A DNA stretch of 64,000 bases from Pedobacter antarcticus (GTDB taxonomy: Bacteria > Bacteroidota > Bacteroidia > Sphingobacteriales > Sphingobacteriaceae), in assembly GCF_900112985.1 (NCBI RefSeq), contig NZ_FONS01000002.1, positions 124,001 to 188,000 on the forward strand, written 5' to 3'. The notes under the pieces are model-generated. The model saw nothing but the letters and a program-made list of their open reading frames with translations. It was not told the DNA's origin and searched no databases. The translations under genes were made by a program, and so were the position numbers. Positions within the stretch are counted from its first letter, which is position 1; each line of letters starts with the position of its first letter. Positions 27,437 through 35,682 of this stretch are shown in pieces.

Positions 27437-30142
27437 ATGCTCAAAAACTACCAAAAAACATTATGTTGTCTTTTACTGATCTGCAGTAGCCATTTCGCTA
27501 TTGCACAAACAGTTCCTGATCCGGCATCCCATTTTGGATTTCCAATCGGCGAAGACTACAAACTTGCCACGTTCACCCAGACTGAGGCTTATTTTAAAAA
27601 ACTGGCTGCTGCCTCTAACCGGACTAAGCTGGTTAATATCGGTTTAACCGAAGAAGGCAGAGCGCAATTTATGCTCATTATCAGCTCTCCCGAGAATATG
27701 AAACATCTGGATCGCTATCAGCAGATTTCCAGACAACTGGCCCACGGGAAGGGGCTGACTTCTGAACAGGCCAAATCACTGGCCGCTGAAGGTAAAGCGG
27801 TGGTCTGGATTGATGGCGGACTGCATGCTAATGAGACTGTAGGAATACATCAGCTCATTGAAACCGCTTATCAGCTGACATCCAGAAATGATGAAGAAAC
27901 TACCGGTATTCTGGATCATGTAATTGTATTAATGACCCATGCCAATCCAGACGGACAGGAGCTGATCAGTAACTGGTATATGCGCCATAAAGACCCGTTG
28001 AAAAGAACAATTTCAGGGGTTCCCACACTTTATCAAAAGTATATAGGGCATGATAATAACCGTGATTTTTTCATGCTGAATATGAAAGAAACACAGAATA
28101 TGGGCAGACAGCTTTTTGTAGAATGGCTGCCGCAGATCATGTATAATCACCACCAAGCTGGTCCTGCAGGGACAGTTGTCGCAGGGCCGCCTTACCGTGA
28201 TCCGTTTAATTATGTTTTCGACCCTCTTTTAATGACCAGTATTGATGCTGTCGGTGCAGCAATGCATAACCGCATGAATACAGAAGATAAGCCCGGATAT
28301 ACCCAGCGGAATGGCTCGGTATTCTCTACCTGGTACAACGGCGGGCTGCGTACCACAACCTACTTCCATAATATGGTGGGTTTGCTGACTGAAATTATCG
28401 GTGGTCCGACACCAGCTGATATACCGCTGGTTCCTTCACGTTTATTACCAAACAGTGATTCACCTAATCCTGCACAGCCGCAAAAATGGCACTTTAAACA
28501 GTCTATAGATTATTCTGTATCGCTGAATTACGCAGTATTAGGTTATGCCCGCCGTTACAGTGATGAAATTCTTTTCAATACCTACAAAATGGCTAGTAAC
28601 TCTATTCGTAAAGGCGGTACTGATACCTGGTCATTCTCTCCTAAAAAACTGGAGGCGATCAATGATGCGGCTAAAAATGATCCGGCACTGGCTACTGTAA
28701 ACCGCAGTGGCTTACCGGTAAAATATTATGATGCCGTGATGAAAGATCAGAAGCTAAAAGATGCAAGGGCCTATATTATCCCTGCTGACCAGGCCGATAT
28801 TACCACTGCAGTAAAATTTTTGAATGCCTTGATCAGAACGGGTGTAGATGTACACCAGGCTAGTGCTGCATTTAAAGTAAATGGTAAAAATTATCCAAAA
28901 GGGTCTTATATAGTCAAAACCGATCAGGCTTTCCGTCCGCACGTACTGGATATGTTTGAACCTCAGGATCACCCAAATGATTTTAAATACGCTGGCGGCC
29001 CTCCTGTGGCGCCTTATGATGCTGCAGGCTGGACATTGGCTTATCTGATGAACGTAAAATTTGACCGGATTGCAGATCAGCTTGAAGGACCCTTTACTCT
29101 ATTACCAAACGGAGCTTTGCTGAAAGCAGAAAGTACTGAGCCGGTTAAGGCACAAGCATATCAGCTAAGTGCAGCAGTAAATGATTCTTATGTAGTAGTT
29201 AATGACCTTTTGAAAGCTGGTGCAGAAGTGCACAGAAATACAGCAGACGGATCTTTCTATGTGCCTGCAGCTGGTAAATCGCTGGAGGTTTTGAAATCTT
29301 CTGCTGCTAAATTAGGTTTGCAGCTGGTTCCGGCTGCGGCTAAACCGCAGCAACTGGTTAGGCTTAAGCCATCAAGAATAGCATTGTGGGATACTTATGG
29401 TGGTTCTATGCCGTCGGGATGGATCAGATGGCTAATGGAGCAGTATCATTATCAGGCTACGGTTGTTTTTCCACAAGAGATAGATAAAGGAAATCTGAAC
29501 AGTAAATATGACGTGCTGATACTGGTCGGCGGAGCGGTTCCGGCTGCTGCAAATGATGGTGGCGGAAATCGTTATCAGATGCCCGAACCAGAAAACCTGC
29601 CGAATGAATTTAAAGACAGGACAGGAAAACTTTCTGTAGAAAAATCTGTTCCGGCTTTACGTGCATTTATGGAAAAAGGTGGTCATGTAGTGACTATCGG
29701 TAGTAGCACTGCGCTGGCTTATCATTTAAGGCTTCCTGTTAGGAATGCTTTGGTTGAAATGACTGCTGCTGGTACCGAACGCAGACTTCCTGCGGAGAAA
29801 TATTATATTCCGGGCAGCGTGCTCCGTGCGGATTTTGATCAGTCAAACCCATCGAATTGGGGTATGGATAAAGCTGCAGACGTTTACTTTGATAATAGCC
29901 CTGTATTCAAAATCGCACCTGAGGCTATTTCGGGCGGTCAGATTAAGCCATTAGCCTGGTTTGGTAATCCTGCACCTCTAAGAAGCGGCTGGGCCTGGGG
30001 ACAGGCTTATTTGCAGGATGGCGTTACTGCCTTTGAGGCAAAAGTCGGCCAGGGTAAATTATTGGCTTTCGGTCCGGAGATTACTTTCCGTGCCCAGACT
30101 CATGGTACTTTCAAACTGTTATTTAACCAGCTGTATCTTTAA
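27437..30142 (+). CDS. Secreted M14-family zinc carboxypeptidase
   Basis: The 901-residue protein has a signal peptide (CCLLLICSSHFAIAQ) and an N-terminal M14 peptidase domain. Zinc ligands fit GGLHANETVG near residues 127-136 (H and E, HxxE) and the histidines of MYNHHQAG near 236; TANPDG-like THANPDGQEL and GHDNNRDFF supply substrate-binding residues, and LLTEIIGG the probable catalytic Glu. The 500-residue C-terminal part holds glutamine-amidotransferase-like beta/alpha segments (DVLILVGGAVP, GHVVTIGSSTAL), as in other long Bacteroidota M14 proteins. A TATATTTG box at 27406-27413 may be its -7 element. The gene ends at a bidirectional terminator. Confidence 0.9.
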   Translation: MLKNYQKTLCCLLLICSSHFAIAQTVPDPASHFGFPIGEDYKLATFTQTEAYFKKLAAASNRTKLVNIGLTEEGRAQFMLIISSPENMKHLDRYQQISRQLAHGKGLTSEQAKSLAAEGKAVVWIDGGLHANETVGIHQLIETAYQLTSRNDEETTGILDHVIVLMTHANPDGQELISNWYMRHKDPLKRTISGVPTLYQKYIGHDNNRDFFMLNMKETQNMGRQLFVEWLPQIMYNHHQAGPAGTVVAGPPYRDPFNYVFDPLLMTSIDAVGAAMHNRMNTEDKPGYTQRNGSVFSTWYNGGLRTTTYFHNMVGLLTEIIGGPTPADIPLVPSRLLPNSDSPNPAQPQKWHFKQSIDYSVSLNYAVLGYARRYSDEILFNTYKMASNSIRKGGTDTWSFSPKKLEAINDAAKNDPALATVNRSGLPVKYYDAVMKDQKLKDARAYIIPADQADITTAVKFLNALIRTGVDVHQASAAFKVNGKNYPKGSYIVKTDQAFRPHVLDMFEPQDHPNDFKYAGGPPVAPYDAAGWTLAYLMNVKFDRIADQLEGPFTLLPNGALLKAESTEPVKAQAYQLSAAVNDSYVVVNDLLKAGAEVHRNTADGSFYVPAAGKSLEVLKSSAAKLGLQLVPAAAKPQQLVRLKPSRIALWDTYGGSMPSGWIRWLMEQYHYQATVVFPQEIDKGNLNSKYDVLILVGGAVPAAANDGGGNRYQMPEPENLPNEFKDRTGKLSVEKSVPALRAFMEKGGHVVTIGSSTALAYHLRLPVRNALVEMTAAGTERRLPAEKYYIPGSVLRADFDQSNPSNWGMDKAADVYFDNSPVFKIAPEAISGGQIKPLAWFGNPAPLRSGWAWGQAYLQDGVTAFEAKVGQGKLLAFGPEITFRAQTHGTFKLLFNQLYL

Positions 30143-30172
30143 GGCTGGTCTGGCACGATAAACATATTTTAC

Positions 30173-30209
30173 AAAAAAGGCGCTCCTTAACTCAGGGAGC
30201 GCCTTTTTT
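30173..30209. terminator. Bidirectional terminator between the M14 peptidase and DUF3820 genes
   Basis: Perfect 8-bp arms GGCGCTCC and GGAGCGCC, flanked by A6 on the left and T6 on the right, can terminate transcription from both sides. It sits between two convergent genes. Confidence 0.92.
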
Positions 30210-30216
30210 ATTGTAA

Positions 30217-30432
30217 TTAACGTCTTTTTTTAAGTTCCTGTAAAAGGTATTCAAGCCCATTCAGCCTAATTTCATACATCGTACCAAGCAGTTCACCGAG
30301 TTTCCCTTCGGGAAAGCCTTGCTGATGGAACCAAACCAGGTAGGATTCTGGCAGGTCACAATATAGCTTGCCCTTATATTTGCCGAAAGGCATTGTCTGA
30401 CTAATTAATTTATTCAGTATTTCAGGATTCAT
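30217..30432 (-). CDS. DUF3820 family protein
   Basis: The 71-residue protein shows the DUF3820 pattern TMPFGKYKGKLYCDLPESYLVWF, then GKLGELLGTMYEIRLNGL. The family occurs in many bacteria as a short stand-alone protein and also as a domain in some exonuclease-like proteins, which suggests a link to nucleic acids, but no function is proven. It lies 5 bp downstream of mfd on the same strand, so it is almost certainly co-transcribed with that repair gene. Confidence 0.9.
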   Translation of the reverse strand: MNPEILNKLISQTMPFGKYKGKLYCDLPESYLVWFHQQGFPEGKLGELLGTMYEIRLNGLEYLLQELKKRR

Positions 30433-30437
30433 ATATT

Positions 30438-33400
30438 TTAATTGGCAACCATTTCCAGCATAGCAATGGCATCGTCCACACTATCCAGATTCTCAAATGC
30501 AATCCTCAGTGTATTTTTAACTTCTTTAAGATTACACATTCCCGGATGCTGCTGCGCAAACTGCAGGATCTTGTGAAATTGTGTGGAATCAAAGAAATTT
30601 GATTGTTTATCGGCAATGAAATAGCCCCTTAAAATACCTTTTTTAAAACTTAGTTTTTCAAAACTCAGTCTTTTAGCCGCCCATTGTAAACGGAGTACAT
30701 TGAGCATGGTTTTTACAGGCTTCGGAACAGTGCCGAAACGATCCTTTAGCGAGCTTTCAAAGGCTTTAAGTTCAGCCTCATTTTCCAACTTCGATAAAGC
30801 GGTATAGAGGTTATAACGCTCTGTAATATTGGTTACATAGTCGTCTGGAATGAAAAGCTCCAGATCTGTATCCATTTGTGTAAAAGTGACAAAAGGTTTA
30901 TTGGTTTCTTCTTTAAAAAGCTCTTTGAACTCATCTGATTTCAGTTCCTGAATAGCCTCATCAAGGATTTTGTGATACATTTCAAATCCTATTTCAGCAA
31001 TAAAACCACTTTGCTCCGCGCCAAGCAGATTTCCGCTTCCACGGATATCCAGATCACGCATGGCAATATTAAAACCGCTGCCCAGATCTGAAAATTCTTC
31101 TATTGCGCTGAGTCTTTTACGGGCCTCTGAAGTTAAGGTCGATAAAGGTGGGCTCAACAGGTAGCAGAATGCCTTTTTATTGGACCGCCCCACCCTGCCG
31201 CGCATTTGATGCAGGTCACTCAGGCCAAACATATGCGCGTGGTTAATGATAATCGTATTGGCGTTAGGAATATCCAGCCCGGCCTCAATAATAGTTGTGG
31301 CTACAAGTACGTCCTTTTCTCCGTTAATGAAGTCCAGCATCACATCTTCCAGCGCATCTCCGTCTAGCTGACCGTGAGCGATACCAATTTTTGCTTTCGG
31401 GACCAGGGTCTGAATCAGACCGCCTAATTGCGTCAGATCATTAACCCGGTTATGAATAAAAAACACCTGACCTCCCCTGTCGAGCTCAAATTGGATAGCT
31501 TCCTGAATTAATTTATCGTTGAATACATGCAATTCTGTGTTTACCGCCTGCCTGTTAGGTGGTGGCGTACTCATAATACTCAGGTCTCTCGCGCCCATTA
31601 AGGAGAAATGTAGTGTTCTTGGTATCGGAGTGGCAGTAAGCGTTAGTGTATCAACGTTGACACGCAGTGCACGCAACTTCTCTTTGGCAGTTACACCAAA
31701 TTTTTGCTCCTCGTCAATAATCATAATGCCCAAAGACTTAAATTTCACGTCTTTACTGAGCAATCTGTGGGTACCTATAACGATATCAACTTTACCTTCC
31801 TCTACTTGCTTTAGCGTCTCTTTAATCTGTTTACTTGTCTTAAAACGGTTGATATAATCGACTTTGCAGGGGAATTCTTTCAGTCTGGAAGAAAATGTTT
31901 TAAAATGCTGCAGCGCCAGAATGGTCGTTGGCACCAATACAGCGGCTTGTTTTCCATTGGCAACAGCTTTAAAAGCAGCACGGATTGCAATTTCTGTTTT
32001 CCCGAATCCTACGTCACCACAGACCAGGCGGTCCATTGGATGCGGAGCCTCCATGTCTTTCTTAACGTCGGCAGTGGCTTTTACCTGATCCGGGGTATCT
32101 TCGTAAATGAAGGATGCTTCCAGTTCCGTTTCCAGATAGCTGTCCGGATCGAATGCTGTTCCGACTTGAGATTTACGTAAGGCGTAAAGCTTAATCAGGT
32201 CCCTCGCTATATCCTTTACTTTTTTTTTAGTAGTTTTTTTGAGCTTATCCCAGGCTTCTGTACCCAGTTTATTCATTTTCGGGGCAGTACCGTCTTTACC
32301 GCTGTATTTGGCAATCCTGTTCAAGGAGTTGATATTGACATACAGGAGGTCGTTATCGGCATAAATGAGCCTGATCATTTCCTGTGTCTTCCCGTTCACC
32401 TCTACTTTTTCCAGGCCGGCATATTTTCCGATCCCATGATCGATATGGGTAACGAAGTCACCTGATTTAAGGTCCCGCAGGTCTTTCATGGTAATTGCCT
32501 GGCTTCGCTGATAACCCCTTTTCAGTTTATATTTATAATACCTATCGAAAATCTGGTGGTCGGTATAGAGCGCAATCTGTTGTCGGGCATCTATAAAACC
32601 CTCTCTAAGCTGGATGTGAACCGGAACAAACTTAGCTGTCTTATCTATATCATCCAGAATGGCGTATAACCTTTCTGTTTGCTTAGTTGAAGAGCTGCAG
32701 ATGAAATTATGAATATTATTTTTTTCATTCTCCCTGAAATTATGGATCAGGAGATTGAAATCTTTATTAAATGATGGTTGCGGACGGGTATCAAACTGTA
32801 TTACCTGATCTGTCTGGAAGAAGAATTGTTTGCCAAACTCCACCAACGCGAAATCATGTAGCGTATCCCCTGTTATTTTTTCATCTGCAAACCCAAATTT
32901 AGGATCTATCCAGGCATCATTATCCTGTTTTTCTTTCAATGGCAGTGCTTTCCAGAGCTGAACTGCTTTTTTATAACCCGTCTTAATGATATCAAGCGTA
33001 AATTCTACGTCTTTAATCCAGATCTGAGTATCTCTACCGATATATTCCAGCAGACTGATATTGCTTTCTGTCAGGTATTTAGATTGTACATTAGGAATAA
33101 CGGTTAATGATTTGACATCCTCCACTGAAAGTTGACTTTCCAGTTCGAAGGTCCGGATGCTCTCCACTTCATCACCAAAAAACTCTATCCGGTATGGCAA
33201 GTCATGGGAAAAAGAGAAAATATCTACAATACCGCCCCTGATAGAGAATTGTCCGGGTTCGTATACAAAAGCTGTACGCTCAAACTCATAATCTATCAGA
33301 AACTCATTGATAAAATCTATGCCTAGTTTAATGCCCAGGGTAATTTCCAGCGTGTTTTTTTCGAGTACTGTTCTGTCAATAACCTTTTCGGCAAGTGCTT

Positions 33401-33779
33401 CCGGGTAACTGACGACAATTTTGCCATACGATGAATTATGGTTCAGTTCATTGAGGACTTCTGCCCTGGCCAGTACATTAGCTGTATCTACCTGAGTAAA
33501 ATCAAATGCTTTTCGAAAGGACGAAGGAAAAAGCAGAATTTCCTTTTCGAGGATACTTTCCAGGTCGGACATAAAATAGGCAGCTTCTTCCCGGTCCGGC
33601 AGAATAAAAAGCTGAGGTTGATGCATAAGCATGTAGGTGGCTGCCGCTACGGTGGCATCTGCAGAACCTACCAGCCCCTTTAATTGCAATTTGTTACCTT
33701 TACCCCCGTTCAGGGCCTTTGCCAGCGCTTCGATGCGCTCATCAGTTTTGTATCTGTTGATCAGGTCACGAATGTTCAC
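30438..33779 (-). CDS. mfd: Transcription-repair coupling factor Mfd
   Basis: Mfd removes stalled RNA polymerase from DNA lesions and recruits UvrA. The 1113-residue protein has the full architecture: a UvrB-like N-terminal module (RGGIVDIFSFSHDLPYRIEFFGDE near 180-203), an RNA-polymerase-interacting domain (FVTHIDHGIGKYAGLEKV near 445), and RecG-like helicase motors with Walker A GDVGFGKTEIA near 588-598, DEEQKFG near 688, TATPIPRTL and the late motif QMRGRVGRSNKKAFCY. The C-terminal TRCF domain follows. It is slightly shorter than the E. coli protein (1148). It is divergent from the DUF2752 gene by 39 bp and is followed by DUF3820 after 5 bp. Confidence 0.97.
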   Translation of the reverse strand: MNIRDLINRYKTDERIEALAKALNGGKGNKLQLKGLVGSADATVAAATYMLMHQPQLFILPDREEAAYFMSDLESILEKEILLFPSSFRKAFDFTQVDTANVLARAEVLNELNHNSSYGKIVVSYPEALAEKVIDRTVLEKNTLEITLGIKLGIDFINEFLIDYEFERTAFVYEPGQFSIRGGIVDIFSFSHDLPYRIEFFGDEVESIRTFELESQLSVEDVKSLTVIPNVQSKYLTESNISLLEYIGRDTQIWIKDVEFTLDIIKTGYKKAVQLWKALPLKEKQDNDAWIDPKFGFADEKITGDTLHDFALVEFGKQFFFQTDQVIQFDTRPQPSFNKDFNLLIHNFRENEKNNIHNFICSSSTKQTERLYAILDDIDKTAKFVPVHIQLREGFIDARQQIALYTDHQIFDRYYKYKLKRGYQRSQAITMKDLRDLKSGDFVTHIDHGIGKYAGLEKVEVNGKTQEMIRLIYADNDLLYVNINSLNRIAKYSGKDGTAPKMNKLGTEAWDKLKKTTKKKVKDIARDLIKLYALRKSQVGTAFDPDSYLETELEASFIYEDTPDQVKATADVKKDMEAPHPMDRLVCGDVGFGKTEIAIRAAFKAVANGKQAAVLVPTTILALQHFKTFSSRLKEFPCKVDYINRFKTSKQIKETLKQVEEGKVDIVIGTHRLLSKDVKFKSLGIMIIDEEQKFGVTAKEKLRALRVNVDTLTLTATPIPRTLHFSLMGARDLSIMSTPPPNRQAVNTELHVFNDKLIQEAIQFELDRGGQVFFIHNRVNDLTQLGGLIQTLVPKAKIGIAHGQLDGDALEDVMLDFINGEKDVLVATTIIEAGLDIPNANTIIINHAHMFGLSDLHQMRGRVGRSNKKAFCYLLSPPLSTLTSEARKRLSAIEEFSDLGSGFNIAMRDLDIRGSGNLLGAEQSGFIAEIGFEMYHKILDEAIQELKSDEFKELFKEETNKPFVTFTQMDTDLELFIPDDYVTNITERYNLYTALSKLENEAELKAFESSLKDRFGTVPKPVKTMLNVLRLQWAAKRLSFEKLSFKKGILRGYFIADKQSNFFDSTQFHKILQFAQQHPGMCNLKEVKNTLRIAFENLDSVDDAIAMLEMVAN

Positions 33780-33818
33780 GAAGTAAAGGTAATATTTATG
33801 ATTTGCTAATATGTAACA

Positions 33819-34175
33819 ATGCCTGCTTTTATGACTCTAAAATTTAAAACTGCTAAGGCGCAATGGATGAGCCGGATACCAATTGAATTGGTCTTCTGGA
33901 TTACCGCCATGCTTTTACTTGCCGCAGCACAACCGGTTTATCCACACCAGGGGAATCATTTTTCCCTTTGCCCACTGGCAGCAGCTGGTTTGGAATGGTG
34001 CCCGGGATGTGGACTTGGCAGGTCTATAACGCTTTTTCTTCAAGGAGAATGGCGGGACGGCTTTAAGCAGCACTGGATGGGGGCGCCTGCGATTGTGATT
34101 ATAATCGGCAGGATTTATGTACTGGCTAAAGCCGAATGGAAAAAATTGATTGTTAAAGGAGGAGAGAATGTATAA
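33819..34175 (+). CDS. DUF2752 membrane protein
   Basis: The 118-residue protein has two hydrophobic segments (IELVFWITAMLLLAAAQP near 22-39, and APAIVIIIGRIYVLA near 88-102). Between them lies the DUF2752 signature FSLCPLAAAGLEWCPGCGLGRS, with three cysteines in C-P-x-C-G-x-G-R context that could bind metal. The function is unknown. A second in-frame ATG is at 33831. Its last 8 bases overlap the following TM2 gene, which has its own strong ribosome-binding site, so the two are translationally linked. Confidence 0.85.
   Translation: MPAFMTLKFKTAKAQWMSRIPIELVFWITAMLLLAAAQPVYPHQGNHFSLCPLAAAGLEWCPGCGLGRSITLFLQGEWRDGFKQHWMGAPAIVIIIGRIYVLAKAEWKKLIVKGGENV
34155..34162 (+). promoter_or_regulatory. 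Strong Shine-Dalgarno for the TM2 gene
   Basis: AAAGGAGG lies 5 bases before ATG 34168. Such strong sites are unusual in this window, and it decides the start of the TM2 gene against the upstream TTG at 34150. Confidence 0.85.
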
Positions 34176-34533
34176 TTCACCATTTATGATGCTTCCGGGC
34201 ATCTCACCACAGGAATTTTCATACCTGAGAAGTGCGACTACAGGTTTAAATGAGAGAGAGTTGAATGGATTTCTGATGATCTACCAAAGCAAACGGAGAA
34301 ATCCCGATGATATGCTGCTTTACTGCGTATTAGGCTTTTTTGTGCCTGGCTTATCCCGATTCCTGGTTAATCAGATCGGAATGGGAATCTTATACTTTTT
34401 CACTTACGGACTATGTGCAATCGGTACGATTATCGACCTGGTTAACCATAAGCGGTTGGCCATAGAATATAATGAGCGAATGGTGTTTGAAAGCCTTCAG
34501 CTTGTAAAAATAGGCTCATCTATGCAATATTAA
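34168..34533 (+). CDS. TM2-domain-like membrane protein
   Basis: The 121-residue protein has a polar N-terminal part (residues 1-45) and a hydrophobic pair LLYCVLGFFVPGLSRFLVNQIG and GILYFFTYGLCAIGTIIDLV, the usual TM2 layout of two helices with GLHRFYLG-like and DL-containing ends (here GLSRFLVNQIG and IIDLV). The function is unknown. The start at 34168 is set by AAAGGAGG five bases upstream. It overlaps the DUF2752 gene by 8 bp, and the Nif3-type gene follows 22 bp later, so the three may form one operon. Confidence 0.85.
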   Translation: MYNSPFMMLPGISPQEFSYLRSATTGLNERELNGFLMIYQSKRRNPDDMLLYCVLGFFVPGLSRFLVNQIGMGILYFFTYGLCAIGTIIDLVNHKRLAIEYNERMVFESLQLVKIGSSMQY

Positions 34534-34555
34534 GCAGGCATCGTATCTTTACCTT

Positions 34556-35653
34556 ATGAAATTAGCTGAACTGACCAGATACCTGGAAGAATTTGCTCCG
34601 CTGAATTATCAGGAAGATTATGATAATTCAGGCCTGCTTTGCGGAGATCCGGAACTTGAAATTACAGGCGTACTGATAGCTTTGGATTGTACGGAGGCTA
34701 TTGTTGAAGAGGCCATAATAAACCGTTGCAACGTAATTCTTACCCATCATCCCCTTGTGTTCAAAGGATTGAAAAGACTGACCGGTGGTAATTACGTAGA
34801 ACGGACTTTGCTTAAGGCTATTAAAAATGGGATCGCCCTGTATGCTGCACATACCAATCTGGATAGCGTTCAGGGAGGCGTAAATGGGATGATCTGCAAC
34901 AGACTCGGTTTGCAAAGGCCCAAAATCCTGGTGCCAAGAAAAGGCATCCTTAAAAAATTAGTTACTTTTTGCCCTGTAGCACAGGCTGAAACTCTCCGTG
35001 CTGCTTTGTTTGCTGCAGGCGCAGGGAACATCGGAGATTATGAAGAGGTTAGTTTTAATGCGAGTGGAACCGGAACTTTTTTACCGGGCTTACATACTTC
35101 TCCATTTGCCGGTAGCCCGGGCATAGCTCATCGGGAACAAGAAATAAGAATAGAGACGATATTCCCTGTTCAGCTGGAACGTAAAGTTTTACTGGCTCTG
35201 CTGGAAAACCATCCATATGAAGAGGTCGCTTACGATATTTATGCATTGGAAAACAGCCTGGAAACTGTAGGGACAGGAATGTGCGGCTGGCTGGAGCAGG
35301 AAATGGATGCCGCCGATTTTATGAATCTGGTAAAGGAACGCATGCAGACTGAAGTGATCCGTCATACACGCCCAACCGGAAAGAAAATTAAGAAGGTTGC
35401 CGTTTGCGGTGGATCTGGAAGTTTCTTACTGCAGCAGGCTATTGCCGCGGGTGCTGATGCATTTATTACCGCAGATTTTAAATACCATGAATTCTTTGAT
35501 GCTGATGGGAAAATAATGATCACTGATATAGGGCACTTTGAAAGTGAGCAATTTACCAGTGATCTGCTTAGGGATCTTATTTTAACGCGTTTCCCAGGGC
35601 TTTCTGCCCGCAAGACGACGCATAGTACAAACCCAGTCAGTTATTTCTTATAA
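34556..35653 (+). CDS. Nif3-like dinuclear metal-centre protein
   Basis: The 365-residue protein is the long form of the Nif3/YbgI family, often annotated as GTP cyclohydrolase I type 2 although the reaction is not established. Metal-binding residues are visible: ILTHHPLVFKGLK near 61-73, AAHTNLDSVQGGVN near 98-111, and DIGHFESEQ near 322-330. An inserted domain of about 130 residues in the middle (from roughly 125 to 255, with HPYEEVAYDIYAL) resembles the PII/CutA-like insert of the long forms. It ends 29 bp from the convergent phospholipase gene. In many Bacteroidota this gene precedes the zinc-ribbon coiled-coil gene; here the two are 10 kb apart. Confidence 0.92.
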   Translation: MKLAELTRYLEEFAPLNYQEDYDNSGLLCGDPELEITGVLIALDCTEAIVEEAIINRCNVILTHHPLVFKGLKRLTGGNYVERTLLKAIKNGIALYAAHTNLDSVQGGVNGMICNRLGLQRPKILVPRKGILKKLVTFCPVAQAETLRAALFAAGAGNIGDYEEVSFNASGTGTFLPGLHTSPFAGSPGIAHREQEIRIETIFPVQLERKVLLALLENHPYEEVAYDIYALENSLETVGTGMCGWLEQEMDAADFMNLVKERMQTEVIRHTRPTGKKIKKVAVCGGSGSFLLQQAIAAGADAFITADFKYHEFFDADGKIMITDIGHFESEQFTSDLLRDLILTRFPGLSARKTTHSTNPVSYFL

Positions 35654-35682
35654 GCTTTATTATCAGGCAGGAAAAATATTAT

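Noticed and set aside
31519..32180. Several plus-strand frames opposite mfd
   Set aside because: They are antisense to strongly conserved helicase motifs of mfd and show no motif of their own.
33938..33946. Perfect DnaA box TTATCCACA
   Set aside because: It lies inside the DUF2752 coding sequence with no AT-rich or clustered boxes around it; about one such match per two windows is expected by chance.
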